A stretch of 64,000 nt of DNA, from positions 3,898,593-3,962,592 of the forward strand of contig NZ_CP019791.1 in assembly GCF_002007645.1 (NCBI RefSeq), in the 5' to 3' direction. This DNA comes from Anaerohalosphaera lusitana (GTDB lineage Bacteria; Planctomycetota; Phycisphaerae; Sedimentisphaerales; Anaerohalosphaeraceae). Of the stretch, positions 1 to 8,346 are shown piece by piece. A model generated the notes under the pieces. The model worked only from the letters and a program-made list of their open reading frames with translations, was not told the origin of the DNA and searched no databases. Within the stretch, counting starts at the first letter, position 1. Every line of letters starts with the position of its first letter. A program made the translations under genes and the position numbers.

Positions 1-953
1 GCCCCAATAATGAATAGAATTAAGGTTTTTTTGACGCGCGTCTTCATGTAAAACATAATATTCCTCCGCTCCAATAGATTTTGGCATTATGGCATTCTTG
101 TTTATTACTTTTTTCTTGGTTTGTTATTAATGCGAACTCACATGGGTAGGGTGCTTTTTTAAAGGAGTTCGGCATTCGTATAGCTCAGTTAAGGTGGGGA
201 ATTGGCTAGTGCAGAAACATTGGGGATGTAAACAGGTGAAGAACGACTTCCTAATTTTGACCAGACCATTTTTTCTCCTCCCAGAGCAAAAAGGTGGGAT
301 CGCATTACAACGCGAAACACTGTATTTATCCCTACTCTATATGTCCAAGATTCAGGGGTCAACCATAAAATTGTGCCTTTTTAAAAGCCGTACTTCCCAC
401 CATACCTAGCTGGGTAGACACATGTTGTCTTCAACAGGACAGAATCTGAGCCTCTTTCCCTGTTAATAGCCCAGCCCCTTTTGCAAAAGAAGAGGCACAC
501 CTTCCTTATCACATCGTCACATTCCATATCCGAATTCAGCTTCCTACCCCCCTAGACTCACAGAATCCCCCTGGTTACCCTCTCACCTGCTCCCCTACCA
601 ATTAACCCTATCCATCGACTTTAGCCACCCGGCACCCGCCGGTGACGCTCTACCCACATCTCCAACAAACATTGCTCATCACCCTGCTCCGCCAAAGCAA
701 AACACCCCCTTTACGAAGCACCCTTTTTCACTGGGACTTCGACCCGCTCCCGCTTAAAATTCAGAATCTTTAACAGATGAGGGCTCACAATTCTCTATTA
801 CATCATTACATTCACTTACCCTTAGAACTCCTCAGATTGCTCCCGGTTGCCTTTTCTCCTCCTATCCTGCCACTCTGATACCTATTCCCTAAGAAGACCC
901 ATCCGGAGGCCGCCGGTGAGGTTCTATCCACATTTCCCAACAAGCACCCCTTA
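1..953. other. Gene-poor stretch
   Basis: No reading frame here has a convincing start, ribosome binding site or recognisable product. The stretch is pyrimidine-rich on the plus strand in its second half and contains one copy of an imperfect direct repeat (637-687). It lies downstream of the disrupted primase-like gene. It may be decayed element DNA. Confidence 0.5.
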
Positions 954-962
954 TCACCCTGC
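637..962. repeat. Imperfect direct repeat pair (637-687 and 911-962)
   Basis: Two stretches of about 51 bp share roughly 80 percent identity by eye, beginning with CGCCGGTGA and ending with CACCCTGC. The second copy runs just past the stop of the primase-like C-terminal fragment. The function is unknown; a duplicated non-coding element or decayed duplication would fit. Confidence 0.4.
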
Positions 963-1774
963 CCTTAGACCCCTATTTCCTCTGCATATGAGCTGCTCTT
1001 CCCTGAATTCTTGCCAGTGCTCTATTCGCTCCTTCCCCACGATTCTTTCAAACCGCTTATACCCAGGATGCTCAGGGAGCAGGACGTATCTTCGTGCCCT
1101 TCCTCCCTTTCCCCCGTTCTGAGATGCAATTATTACAGAATCATCCACACACTGTATCCACCCATGTTCTGCTAAGAGTTCCCTGAGGGCCTTGGCTTTT
1201 CTGGGATTACAGCCATTTTTGTTTAGACCCTTCTCCTGCATGCACCTGATAAAATTCTCCAACGAGGTCATTGGCACCGTCAATTCTCTTCCATAGTGCT
1301 GAGCCTTGTTTAAACTCCACCATTTCTTCTTGCCTAAGTAATCTGCGTTGGTCAGACACAGCTCTATCCATACCGCTGTTATCGCTACCTCTCTCAGATA
1401 TAGCTTCCTATCATAACTGCTCATTCTGTTGACATCATCCTGAGTTAGACCCAGTTTCTGCCCCATCTGCTCTATCTTCTGACCAAGGCTTCCATAAGAG
1501 TAACGCCTCATCTTCTCAATATTCGTTTCATAGACGTAATTGAGTCGCTTTATATCCTCCTCATCTTCAGCACCTGTTCCTACATCCCTTCTGTAATCGT
1601 GCCTGTATTCTTCGAATGTAGGTTCTCTTCCTTCCTTTAAAATATAATCCATATAACAGTAATAAAGATATCTTCGGCTCCTGACAAGAGCATCTGTTTC
1701 CATGGAAATATCGTCTACATTCTCAAATGTGCCGGTATATATACATAGTTCTTTATTACTCTCTCTCTCCTCAC
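954..1774 (-). pseudogene. C-terminal fragment of primase-like gene, severed by IS630
   Basis: The frame is open from the left end of the IS630 copy (1774) to a stop at 954. An internal ATG at 1703 would give 249 residues, but the frame has no stop upstream of that ATG as far as the IS. Deleting the IS plus one TA duplicate joins this frame to the N-terminal part (2953-4076) with no shift, giving 649 codons including the stop. It is therefore the severed C-terminus rather than a separate gene. It is rich in Arg, Tyr and Lys. A late segment (KARALREL-like helix followed by a GGKGGRARRY loop) could be a winged-helix DNA-binding domain, but no family was recognised with confidence. Confidence 0.7.
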
Positions 1775-1809
1775 TAGTGCCGTTTCAAAAATATAATTTT
1801 AACTTTTCC
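1775..1809 (+). repeat. IS630 left terminal inverted repeat
   Basis: It pairs with the reverse complement of 2918-2952 at 30 of 35 positions. The outermost 14 bases are identical. Confidence 0.85.
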
Positions 1810-1902
1810 ATGATTTAAGACTTGCGCCATGCATAATCTGGTATTATATAGAATGACACGAAGAAATAATTTCACGCTTACAAGCAGAGAAAGGGATTTC
1901 TT

Positions 1903-2397
1903 ATGTGTCTGTACGCCAGAGACCTCAGTACCAGTGAAGGCCAGCAAATTCAGCGGATACTCCGCAGCAGCAAAAGCCGAATCAAGATTCGTCGCGGCCA
2001 AGTCATTCTTGCCTCTAACCAGGGCTATAAAGTTCCTGCTATCGCCGAGCTGGTTCACTATTCGCCGCACCATGTCAGGGCCATCATCAAAGACTTTAAC
2101 CAACGCGGCCTTAAGGCGTTGGAGCCCAAGCCCCGGCCGGGAAGACCGCCGGAGTTTACCGAGGACGACAAGGCCATTATTGCCGAGACTGCAAAATGTC
2201 CGCCCGATCTTCTGGACTGCCCTTTTAAGCGGTGGTCCCTGGAAAAACTGCGTGAATATCTTGTCCAGGAAAAGATCGTTCCTACGATCAGCATTGAAAC
2301 ACTCAGGACCATCCTGCGTGAAAAGAAGGTCAAGCTCCGGCGGACAAAGACGTGGAAAGAGTGCAACGACCCCAATCTCAAGTCTAAAAAAAACTAA
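1903..2397 (+). CDS. IS630 transposase, N-terminal frame (OrfA)
   Basis: This 164-residue frame is the DNA-binding half of an IS630-type transposase. It has a helix-turn-helix region around residues 20-60 (repeated RGQVIL, GYKVPAIAEL, VRAIIKDF-type helices) and a basic GRPP segment near residue 88, followed by a second winged-helix-like part (TLRTILREK). It ends at TAA 2395-2397 directly after a run of eight A residues. The frame-minus-one reading continues without a stop into the catalytic half at 2409. Such splitting with a slippery A-run is common in this family. It should act on the TAGTGCC-type inverted repeats of its own element. Confidence 0.85.
   Translation: MCLYARDLSTSEGQQIQRILRSSKSRIKIRRGQVILASNQGYKVPAIAELVHYSPHHVRAIIKDFNQRGLKALEPKPRPGRPPEFTEDDKAIIAETAKCPPDLLDCPFKRWSLEKLREYLVQEKIVPTISIETLRTILREKKVKLRRTKTWKECNDPNLKSKKN
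2386..2394 (+). promoter_or_regulatory. Predicted -1 ribosomal frameshift site
   Basis: In the OrfA frame the codons are AAA AAA AAC followed by TAA, giving the canonical slippery heptamer A_AAA_AAC. A -1 slip bypasses the stop and reads K-L-I-R-R-Y-V into the catalytic frame, which is open from 2391. The site explains the split transposase without invoking a mutation. Confidence 0.75.
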
Positions 2398-2408
2398 TTC
2401 GCAGATAT

Positions 2409-2942
2409 GTGAACCAGCCGGCCTCAAACGGGCCGACCATATCATTCGACGAGTTCGGACCGCTGGAGATTCGTCCTCAGCCAGGCCGGAATTACTGTCA
2501 TACCGACCATCCCAAGAGGCTGCCTGCGACCTATACCCGCAAACACGGCGTTCAGCACTGGCTGGCGTTTTACGATGTCCATCAGAAAAAGCTCTGGGGA
2601 TATGTTCGGCCACGCAAGCGGCATCAGGAGTTCTTGGAAGTTTTGAAACTGACCAGGAAAAAGTATCCTGCGAACCAGCGGATCCATCTGATACTGGACA
2701 ATTTCTCGCCGCACCGCAAGGACAAGGTTCTGCGGTACTGTCGCGAGAACAATATTCATCTGATCTGGACGCCGACCAACGCATCATGGCTAAATCCTAT
2801 CGAATGTCAGTTTACCCATGTTAAGGAATTCGTCATACGCGGAACTAATTATCAAAACCACAATGAGCTTAAAATCGCTCTGAATAGATACGTAGCATAT
2901 CGCAATAAAAAAAATCAGCAAAAGTTAAACTTAGATAATTGA
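2409..2942 (+). CDS. IS630 transposase, catalytic frame (OrfB, DDE domain)
   Basis: This frame encodes the DDE catalytic half. The first acidic motif is ISFDEFGPLEIRP near its start, the second is LILDNFSPHRK, and the third is the WLNPIECQF segment supplying the final Glu. All three are intact. It has a possible GTG at 2409, but the frame is open upstream to the slippery site at 2386-2394, so the natural product is most likely the OrfA-OrfB fusion of about 345 residues made by -1 frameshifting. It ends at 2942, within the right inverted repeat. Confidence 0.85.
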   Translation: MNQPASNGPTISFDEFGPLEIRPQPGRNYCHTDHPKRLPATYTRKHGVQHWLAFYDVHQKKLWGYVRPRKRHQEFLEVLKLTRKKYPANQRIHLILDNFSPHRKDKVLRYCRENNIHLIWTPTNASWLNPIECQFTHVKEFVIRGTNYQNHNELKIALNRYVAYRNKKNQQKLNLDN

Positions 2943-2952
2943 AACGGCACTA
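2918..2952 (-). repeat. IS630 right terminal inverted repeat
   Basis: It is the partner of the left repeat at 1775-1809 and lies just inside the TA that marks the target duplication. It also supplies the premature stop codon (2931-2933 on the minus strand) that ends the N-terminal part of the interrupted gene. Confidence 0.85.
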
Positions 2953-4076
2953 GTACTAGTAGGAGGTCTCAGGTTTAAAGCCACTGTGTTTTTTTTCTGC
3001 GTAGAAAATAAAACAGAGTGTTCCACTAGAATAGGCTCAATTCCCTTCTCCACAATCTCAATGATCTTGCGTTGCTTTTCTGAGTAACAACCAGACAGAA
3101 GAAGCTGGTTAATCAGATATATCGTTACTGACAGGTGATGAATAATTGAGAAGACTGGAGAATCCCTGAATTCAACCAGATCCTCTATTGTGAAAAGATC
3201 TGGGAACTTATGCAGAACACCGTTTCTAACCATCTCAGTGATGACAAGTGATCCACCTTTATTGAAATAATATTTATACTCAGGGTAGGTGCCTTTGAAG
3301 GCGTCAAATTCTACCAGGTATTCAGTATCTAACCTTGTTTTTCCATTTCTATCGGTCCTGAGCTTCAAGACATGCGCAGGGCACAAGACATTGTTGCCGT
3401 AAATCTTGAATATGCGTCCCGTGTACTTAATGATTTCATTGGCATATGGTATCCAGGCCTGTCGGATTGATGCATGGTTACGCCAGTATTCATACAGAGG
3501 AAGCATATCAATCTTGGGATAGTAATGAAGAGATTTGCCTGAGGATCCCCTATCATAGAAGGCCTCAGGATAGAAAGACTCAAACAGGGCTAAGAATGGT
3601 TCAACGGCTTCAGGATCCCCAGTGTGGTTGTCGATATCTGCACCCAAAAGTCTTTCTGAGCAGAATGGATTCCCTGTCCAATACCATTTTCTCTGCTGGG
3701 TGATGTGCTCATAGACTTTTCCCCCGTGAAACCTTTCTTCGTCTATTTCTTTGTATTTTTGTTGGCGGTACTGGTTCCAGTAACGTTTCGAGAAGCGATT
3801 TGTTGCATAATCCTTGGGTTTCTTGTCCCAGTAAAAAAAGAGTTTATTGGCATCTTCTCTTCTCATGTGATGGCGAATTTCCTTGTTGCCGATGTCTAAT
3901 CCAAGGTCGTAACCGTCAAAATAGTTTGCAAGCTCCATACAGACCGCAGACAATTTAAAAGGCAGAGGCTTTTCGCCAGTGAATCTGCAATATTCATAGT
4001 TCCTATCGTCATTTTCAATTTTGCGGGGATGTGTGATCCGCCTGAAGAATCTATCCCTTTTCTTGTTTTTCGCCAT
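2931..4076 (-). CDS. Primase-like replication protein, N-terminal part, truncated by IS630
   Basis: This 381-residue frame has a good start (ATG 4076 after GGGAGCAAGAG) and its last few residues are encoded by IS sequence. Motifs seen are GADIDNH at residues 145-151, RGSSGKSLHYY at 176-186 and HVLKLR at 235-240. They match the D-x-D, s-x-H and late basic motifs of archaeo-eukaryotic-type primases, so a primase or replication-initiator role for the element is plausible. That family assignment is inference from short motifs. Without the IS the gene would run on to 954 and encode 648 residues. It is the last gene of the leftward methyltransferase operon. The catalytic core survives, so a shortened product could still be made. 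Confidence 0.65.
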   Translation of the reverse strand: MAKNKKRDRFFRRITHPRKIENDDRNYEYCRFTGEKPLPFKLSAVCMELANYFDGYDLGLDIGNKEIRHHMRREDANKLFFYWDKKPKDYATNRFSKRYWNQYRQQKYKEIDEERFHGGKVYEHITQQRKWYWTGNPFCSERLLGADIDNHTGDPEAVEPFLALFESFYPEAFYDRGSSGKSLHYYPKIDMLPLYEYWRNHASIRQAWIPYANEIIKYTGRIFKIYGNNVLCPAHVLKLRTDRNGKTRLDTEYLVEFDAFKGTYPEYKYYFNKGGSLVITEMVRNGVLHKFPDLFTIEDLVEFRDSPVFSIIHHLSVTIYLINQLLLSGCYSEKQRKIIEIVEKGIEPILVEHSVLFSTQKKNTVALNLRPPTSTSAVSII

Positions 4077-4118
4077 AACTCTTGCTCCCGATAAATTATT
4101 TTATCTCTATAAAGGGAG

Positions 4119-4146
4119 AGAGCCAGGCTTAGCGGGGCCTGGCTCT
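4119..4146. other. Perfect 10-bp stem hairpin in leader of primase-like gene
   Basis: AGAGCCAGGC at 4119-4128 pairs with GCCTGGCTCT at 4137-4146 around an 8-nt loop. It lies between the zinc-ribbon gene and the primase-like gene on the minus strand. No run of T follows on either strand, so it is more likely an RNA processing, attenuation or protein-binding structure than a simple terminator. Confidence 0.5.
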
Positions 4147-4269
4147 GGAGCAAGAGTTTTCTACGTCTCTTTGAACTTCTACTATCTTTTACATTTATGA
4201 TTGCTTCGTTTCTTGCTCTTTCTCCCGCTACATCATATGAATTCAACAACTTCTGCAGAAATCCTTCTT

Positions 4270-4605
4270 TTATTCTTTATTTTCTTCAAAAAACTCGTCT
4301 AGATATATCTGACATGACTCTTCACAGTATCTCTTTTCCATTGCACGTAATTCCTCAGGTGATACCTTAAGATACTCTACAAGCTCATCCTCTGAATGAA
4401 TGGGCCTGTCTCCAAATACAAGACTCCGTCTACAATCTCCACATTCGTAGCTGCCCAAATTAGCAAGTTGCACATCATGTTTTTCGACCGAATTGTGATA
4501 ATAAAATGATCCGTCGTCGTTCTGAGCAACGTCACACTCGCAACTTATCCAAGTATTGAGCTTTAGATCATTTGAGCCGCAGTAAACACATTTAAAGTCA
4601 TTCAT
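4270..4605 (-). CDS. Small zinc-ribbon protein of unknown function
   Basis: The protein is about 111 residues. Two CxxC pairs (CVYC near the N-terminus and CGDC mid-protein) are about 50 residues apart and suggest one zinc ribbon; a further CxC (CEC) lies between them. The C-terminal third is very acidic (ends in DEFFEENKE). I place the start at ATG 4605, because AAAGG seven bases upstream is a good ribosome binding site; a GTG 15 bases earlier is in frame but overlaps that site. It lies between the Dam-type methyltransferase and the primase-like gene, all leftward. No family was recognised. Confidence 0.6.
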   Translation of the reverse strand: MNDFKCVYCGSNDLKLNTWISCECDVAQNDDGSFYYHNSVEKHDVQLANLGSYECGDCRRSLVFGDRPIHSEDELVEYLKVSPEELRAMEKRYCEESCQIYLDEFFEENKE

Positions 4606-4669
4606 AATAATACCTTTCACACAATATAATTTATTCTAAAGTTCTTATACATAGTCGCTTTGCAACATC

Positions 4670-5197
4670 TCAGGAGACGTACCTAAACACAGGTCCTAAC
4701 CGTGAACTTGCTCCAAAAAGAGCTCTTTCACACCTTTCCCCGTATGCTACAAGCATAGATCCTGCTCCACTGCCATTATTTTTAACCTTTCCATCCTGAA
4801 CATAAGCACTCGCCTGGTCATGCCTGATGAACTTGACTCGACCCTTCAGGAATAGCAGTGCATTGGCCGGCCTGCAATAATCATAGAACCAAGACGTATC
4901 TATCCTTGCGAAGACAAGTGCAATCCCGTCGTTGTGCTCATACATCTTTTCCAGCCAGTTCGAAGTTTCTCGGCCGTAAGGAGGGTTGCACCAAACTGTT
5001 CCCTGCCACTGCGAATGTAGTCCATCATCCCTAATAGTCAGGTGCTTCTTTGCAGGAATCCAGGGGACAATATCTTTGCCTGGACTGGCTACATCCATGT
5101 CAAATTTAATTCCTAAACTGTCAAAGACATATGTAGGCGTGTACCATTCATTTGTCTTATTCTTCTTAAAATCATGCGAAAAACCACTACTTTTCAT
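4670..5197 (-). CDS. Phage-type Dam DNA N6-adenine methyltransferase
   Basis: The protein has the pattern of the small phage DNA N-6-adenine-methyltransferase family (Dam family, PF05869): an N-terminal NEWYTP motif, a central FDMDVASP segment, the catalytic WCNPPYGRE motif (NPPY) and a later LLFLKGRVKF stretch with the C-terminal RH-QA turn. Family members methylate adenine in DNA, probably to protect element DNA or mark replication. The start is set at ATG 5197, preceded by AAGGAG with six bases spacing; the upstream GTG at 5212 would overlap this site. It overlaps the end of the DUF3102 gene by 11 bases, which suggests translational coupling. Confidence 0.85.
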   Translation of the reverse strand: MKSSGFSHDFKKNKTNEWYTPTYVFDSLGIKFDMDVASPGKDIVPWIPAKKHLTIRDDGLHSQWQGTVWCNPPYGRETSNWLEKMYEHNDGIALVFARIDTSWFYDYCRPANALLFLKGRVKFIRHDQASAYVQDGKVKNNGSGAGSMLVAYGERCERALFGASSRLGPVFRYVS

Positions 5198-6047
5198 CGA
5201 ACTCTCCTTCACATTCTAAGGGGTCCTCTCGCCACAGTTCAGCAAAGTCAAACTTTCTTTCGAGTTCCGCCATTTCCTGTTCCTTGATCTTCTCTCTCAA
5301 TGCGACTGCATCATCACAAGATTCTCTCAGCAGTTTACAGTAGACTATATAGTCGAATTTCAGACCGCTCGCACTAACCGTCTCATAGCCAGTTCTCTCA
5401 TAGGTATACCTACGGACGGACTCAGCAGATTCTTTGATATAAAGATGAAACTCTGGGACATCTTTTTCTCTTAGAATGACAGCATCTCCAACAGCAAGGC
5501 TGTCATTGTTGATAATGTCGTTAGCTGTGTAGGAATGGAAGTTGGGTTTTGCAACACTCTTCCCTACAAGTTTAGGCCGCTTAATTTTTTCTTCTTTACC
5601 CTTGCAGCATTGATTTACATTTTGATCGTCAGGAATTTCATGGTCATCGTCAATGTCATTGTGATTGTCTTCACCTACAATTACTCTATAGCACTCTTGC
5701 AAATTCGCACACTGTGCGATTTTGATTTCATCCCTGTGCTCATAAATTCGCATGTAATTGCTAGCCGCCCGCTGTTTAAACTCCAAATTCGTTTCAATCC
5801 AAGTGCTCCAGTTACCGTGACCGACTTCCTTTTTCTGCTCAGTCAGCAGCCCTCCAATTTCAATTGCTTTCGAGACGGTAATACTCAGCATGTCACATAT
5901 AGACCGATGTAAAGCGTTAATTGTTTCGGCAACATCCACCTCGCTACTAAGCTCATTCGAATGGAATTGTTGTTCAAGATTGTCCCTCACATCAAGCGGG
6001 ACTTGTTTTAACATTTTATCACATTCACTTTTATTTATTGTAGTCAT
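5187..6047 (-). CDS. DUF3102 domain protein (stand-alone)
   Basis: The protein is about 286 residues. Residues roughly 55-115 match DUF3102: AIEIGGLLTEQKKEVGHGNW followed by W and the ASNYMRIYE motif. The same block recurs at the N-terminus of the fused methyltransferase at 6902-8176 (AIEIGQLL, HGEWGKWVESNL, ASNYMRLYE), so the two are paralogous. A middle Asp/Asn-rich linker leads into an unassigned C-terminal half. The start ATG 6047 follows AGAAGGG; a TTG at 6077 is less likely. The upstream 170 bp holds the repeated ACTTT-CGCTTT motif. The function of DUF3102 is unknown; here it clearly travels with DNA methyltransferases. Confidence 0.75.
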   Translation of the reverse strand: MTTINKSECDKMLKQVPLDVRDNLEQQFHSNELSSEVDVAETINALHRSICDMLSITVSKAIEIGGLLTEQKKEVGHGNWSTWIETNLEFKQRAASNYMRIYEHRDEIKIAQCANLQECYRVIVGEDNHNDIDDDHEIPDDQNVNQCCKGKEEKIKRPKLVGKSVAKPNFHSYTANDIINNDSLAVGDAVILREKDVPEFHLYIKESAESVRRYTYERTGYETVSASGLKFDYIVYCKLLRESCDDAVALREKIKEQEMAELERKFDFAELWREDPLECEGEFDEK

Positions 6048-6103
6048 CACAAACGCCCTTCTACTTCCAAATATCAATTACTATTTTCATATAAACGCTA
6101 AAT

Positions 6104-6137
6104 ACTTTCGCTTTTCAAACGCAAACTTTTTCGCTTT
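6104..6137. promoter_or_regulatory. Repeated ACTTT-CGCTTT motif, candidate operator
   Basis: Two copies, ACTTTCGCTTT at 6104-6114 and ACTTTTTCGCTTT at 6125-6137, lie upstream of the stand-alone DUF3102 gene. A third copy is embedded in the palindrome at 8347-8371 in the divergent promoter region. Shared spacing to promoters suggests one regulator, possibly the helix-turn-helix protein at 8416. Confidence 0.4.
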
Positions 6138-6251
6138 ACATTTTGTTGGCCCATGTTTTCGACTGGCGACAATTTCTACCTTCCAGAAAAGTGAAAAAGG
6201 AAAATGCTTTCCGATTTGGATGCAGTCTTCACAGCGGAGCACATCCCCTTT

Positions 6252-6866
6252 TCACCCTTCCGTTGAACACGATGACTGCTCATACAGGAAATAGTGAGGC
6301 TTCAGCGTCGGAACATTGAAAATCAAAATCTCCGTATGGAATTTCAATCCAAAACAGTCAATCGGAAGAGAAACAATTGAAGTGATATCCAATGTATCTC
6401 TCATCCATTCCCATCTTTTGCTTTCGGCTCTTACGTTCAGCCTCATTCCCATTGGAGCAAACATCGCAATTGGCACTTTGGGGCCAAACAAATCTACCAT
6501 TTTGCGGAGGAACACTTCCGAATAGAGCTTTTTTCCTTTTGCCCCGTTAAAAGGAGGATTGCAAAGAATCAGATCAGGAGACTCGTAACTCCATGCGTGG
6601 ATATTTTCAAATTTACCATGGATGAACGTATCACAATGATCACTGCCGACCCTGCTTATATCTACTCCAATGATTTTGCAGGTTCTACTTCTCCAAATGT
6701 TCGTCAAACTACCTTTACCAATCGCAGGGTCAAGCAGAACACAGGGATTTATATGGTGCTGCAACAAATTAAAAAGGTATACACTGACCCTCTCTGGCGT
6801 ATAGATCGTTGAGTCCTTAGTGTTCTTGTTATAGTTATTATTTTTTATTGTATAAGGGATAGCCAT
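6252..6866 (-). CDS. Class I SAM-dependent DNA adenine methyltransferase (NPPF)
   Basis: The protein is 204 residues. The SAM-binding motif I is LLDPAIGKGSL near residue 45, followed by an acidic IIGVDIS strand end; the catalytic motif IV is LILCNPPFNG near residue 103. This order (motif I before IV) and the NPPF tetrad mark an N6-adenine methyltransferase of the type I/N-6 DNA methylase fold. No target-recognition domain is visible, so it may need a partner or have relaxed specificity. Start ATG 6866 follows AAAGGA. It is the second gene of the leftward set, 35 bases after the DUF3102-methyltransferase fusion. Confidence 0.8.
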   Translation of the reverse strand: MAIPYTIKNNNYNKNTKDSTIYTPERVSVYLFNLLQHHINPCVLLDPAIGKGSLTNIWRSRTCKIIGVDISRVGSDHCDTFIHGKFENIHAWSYESPDLILCNPPFNGAKGKKLYSEVFLRKMVDLFGPKVPIAMFAPMGMRLNVRAESKRWEWMRDTLDITSIVSLPIDCFGLKFHTEILIFNVPTLKPHYFLYEQSSCSTEG

Positions 6867-6901
6867 TTTGAATTTTCCTTTCTTTGGACACTTGCAGGTG
6901 G

Positions 6902-8176
6902 TTATTTGAGATGCTTCCAGAGACTCTTATGGCCCTTGAGGATTGTTTTCATTCTGGCCTTGGAAACTGTATATTTCTCTGCATCCAACAGGGCCTTCGC
7001 ATAGACACAGTAATTCTTGTTGAGGTCCACGCCCGTGAACTTCCTTCCAAGGAGCTGGGCTGCTTTGCAGCCTACCCCGCTCCCGTTATAGGGCTCCAAT
7101 ATCCAGTCTGAGGGAAATGTCAGGAACTGAATAAGCGATTCGGCCAGCTTAGAACTGTAGCTACACGGATGGGGATTATTTTTGTATACAAGGGGAGCGA
7201 TATTCCAAATAGTCCAAGAGAGCTCCAGGAATGTTTCTTCGGTGATATCAGGCTTAATACCTTCGGGAGAGGAAAGAGTAAACTGTTCATTACTCCAAAT
7301 CATGATCTGTTCATGACCAACCCTCATTGAGGGCCTTTCGGGGCTGCAGAAACTCCCATACTTTTTATTGATGGGGTTTTTGGCCTTATCACCTTTGTCC
7401 CAGATAATGTGCCCAAAAAACCTGAGAGACGGAGCAACCTTTTCTACTCGCTTGCGGAGCTCATAAGGAAAATCATAGTTGTAGTCACCACTTATATCAC
7501 GGTGCTTGTTTTCGAGGAATGTGGGTACAATGTAGATTACTCTACCGCCTTGTCGCAACAAATCAGGGTAGTACTTGAAGGGTTCAGCAATTGCATTCAT
7601 ATATGTGTCGAATGCCTTTTCGTCGTCATATTCTGAAGAGTAGAACATGCCGACGTTGTAAGGGGGCGATCCCAGAACTGCACTGTACTTGGCCATCATT
7701 CCATGGTTCAGCATCTCCTGCATCACCTGACAGTTGTGACCAGCTATGACTTTGTTTTCATACTGACCTGCAGGAGGGTTATCGTAGTCCAGATCCATGT
7801 CAGCATAAGCCCTGCGGTATTCTTTAGTCGCTTGCCGCGTCTTCGTACGATTTTTGTTTGTCTCCTCTTTGAGGTAAGACAAAGCTTCAAATACCCCCTT
7901 GCACTTTTGCAACTCAGGCTTGTTCTGATTTTCATACAGACGCATGTAGTTGCTGGCGGTCCGACAAGTGAAGGCCAGATTAGATTCAACCCACTTGCCC
8001 CACTCGCCGTGTTCCAGCTCCAACTTCTTCTGAGTCAGGAGCTGGCCAATCTCAATTGCAGTCTCAACCGCTCTCCTGTAGGTGTTCTCGCATTCAGAAT
8101 GCAAGGTGTTAATGCGTGAGACAAGATTCCTTTCCACGTTTCTTTTCTTCCCTGTGTTTTTCTTTCTAGACTCCAT
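6902..8176 (-). CDS. DUF3102-DNA methyltransferase fusion
   Basis: The protein is 424 residues with two parts. Residues about 20-100 are a DUF3102 domain (AIEIGQLLTQKK, HGEWGKW, TASNYMRLYEN). Residues about 155-410 are a beta-class DNA methyltransferase: catalytic motif VLGSPPYNVGM comes first and the SAM motif WILEPYNGSGVG follows near the C-terminus, then FTGVDLNKNY. SPPY is typical of N4-cytosine enzymes but also occurs in N6-adenine ones, so the methylated base is uncertain. It is the first gene of the leftward operon, starting at ATG 8176 after GGGAG, and faces the helix-turn-helix gene across a 240-bp divergent promoter region. Confidence 0.85.
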   Translation of the reverse strand: MESRKKNTGKKRNVERNLVSRINTLHSECENTYRRAVETAIEIGQLLTQKKLELEHGEWGKWVESNLAFTCRTASNYMRLYENQNKPELQKCKGVFEALSYLKEETNKNRTKTRQATKEYRRAYADMDLDYDNPPAGQYENKVIAGHNCQVMQEMLNHGMMAKYSAVLGSPPYNVGMFYSSEYDDEKAFDTYMNAIAEPFKYYPDLLRQGGRVIYIVPTFLENKHRDISGDYNYDFPYELRKRVEKVAPSLRFFGHIIWDKGDKAKNPINKKYGSFCSPERPSMRVGHEQIMIWSNEQFTLSSPEGIKPDITEETFLELSWTIWNIAPLVYKNNPHPCSYSSKLAESLIQFLTFPSDWILEPYNGSGVGCKAAQLLGRKFTGVDLNKNYCVYAKALLDAEKYTVSKARMKTILKGHKSLWKHLK

Positions 8177-8346
8177 ATTTGGTCTCCCAAAATTCGCCCT
8201 CTTGGGCTAACTTCAGTATCCAGCAAACCTTGTTGCCAGTATCACCCTATGGAGCAAAAAACGGTCTACTCTGGATCATACCCAAAACTGCATTCCCACG
8301 CCGACACGCCTGATTTTGACCACAATTTTTCCGCAGATAGCAAATA

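Larger units (their letters stand above)
1775..2952 (+). mobile_element. IS630-family insertion sequence
   Basis: The element is about 1.18 kb with terminal inverted repeats beginning TAGTGCCGTTTCAA at both ends; 30 of the first 35 bases match between the left end (1775-1809) and the reverse complement of the right end (2918-2952). TA dinucleotides at both tips fit the TA target duplication known for IS630/Tc1-like elements. It carries two frames that make one DDE transposase through a -1 slip. It sits inside the primase-like gene. Both frames look intact, so the insertion may be fairly recent. Confidence 0.9.

Noticed and set aside
194-409. 71-codon frame in the left gene-poor stretch
   Set aside because: No binding site, odd composition and no recognisable domain.
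1774-2824. Long frames on both strands inside the IS630 copy
   Set aside because: They overlap the transposase frames that carry the helix-turn-helix and DDE motifs and have no binding sites or family features.
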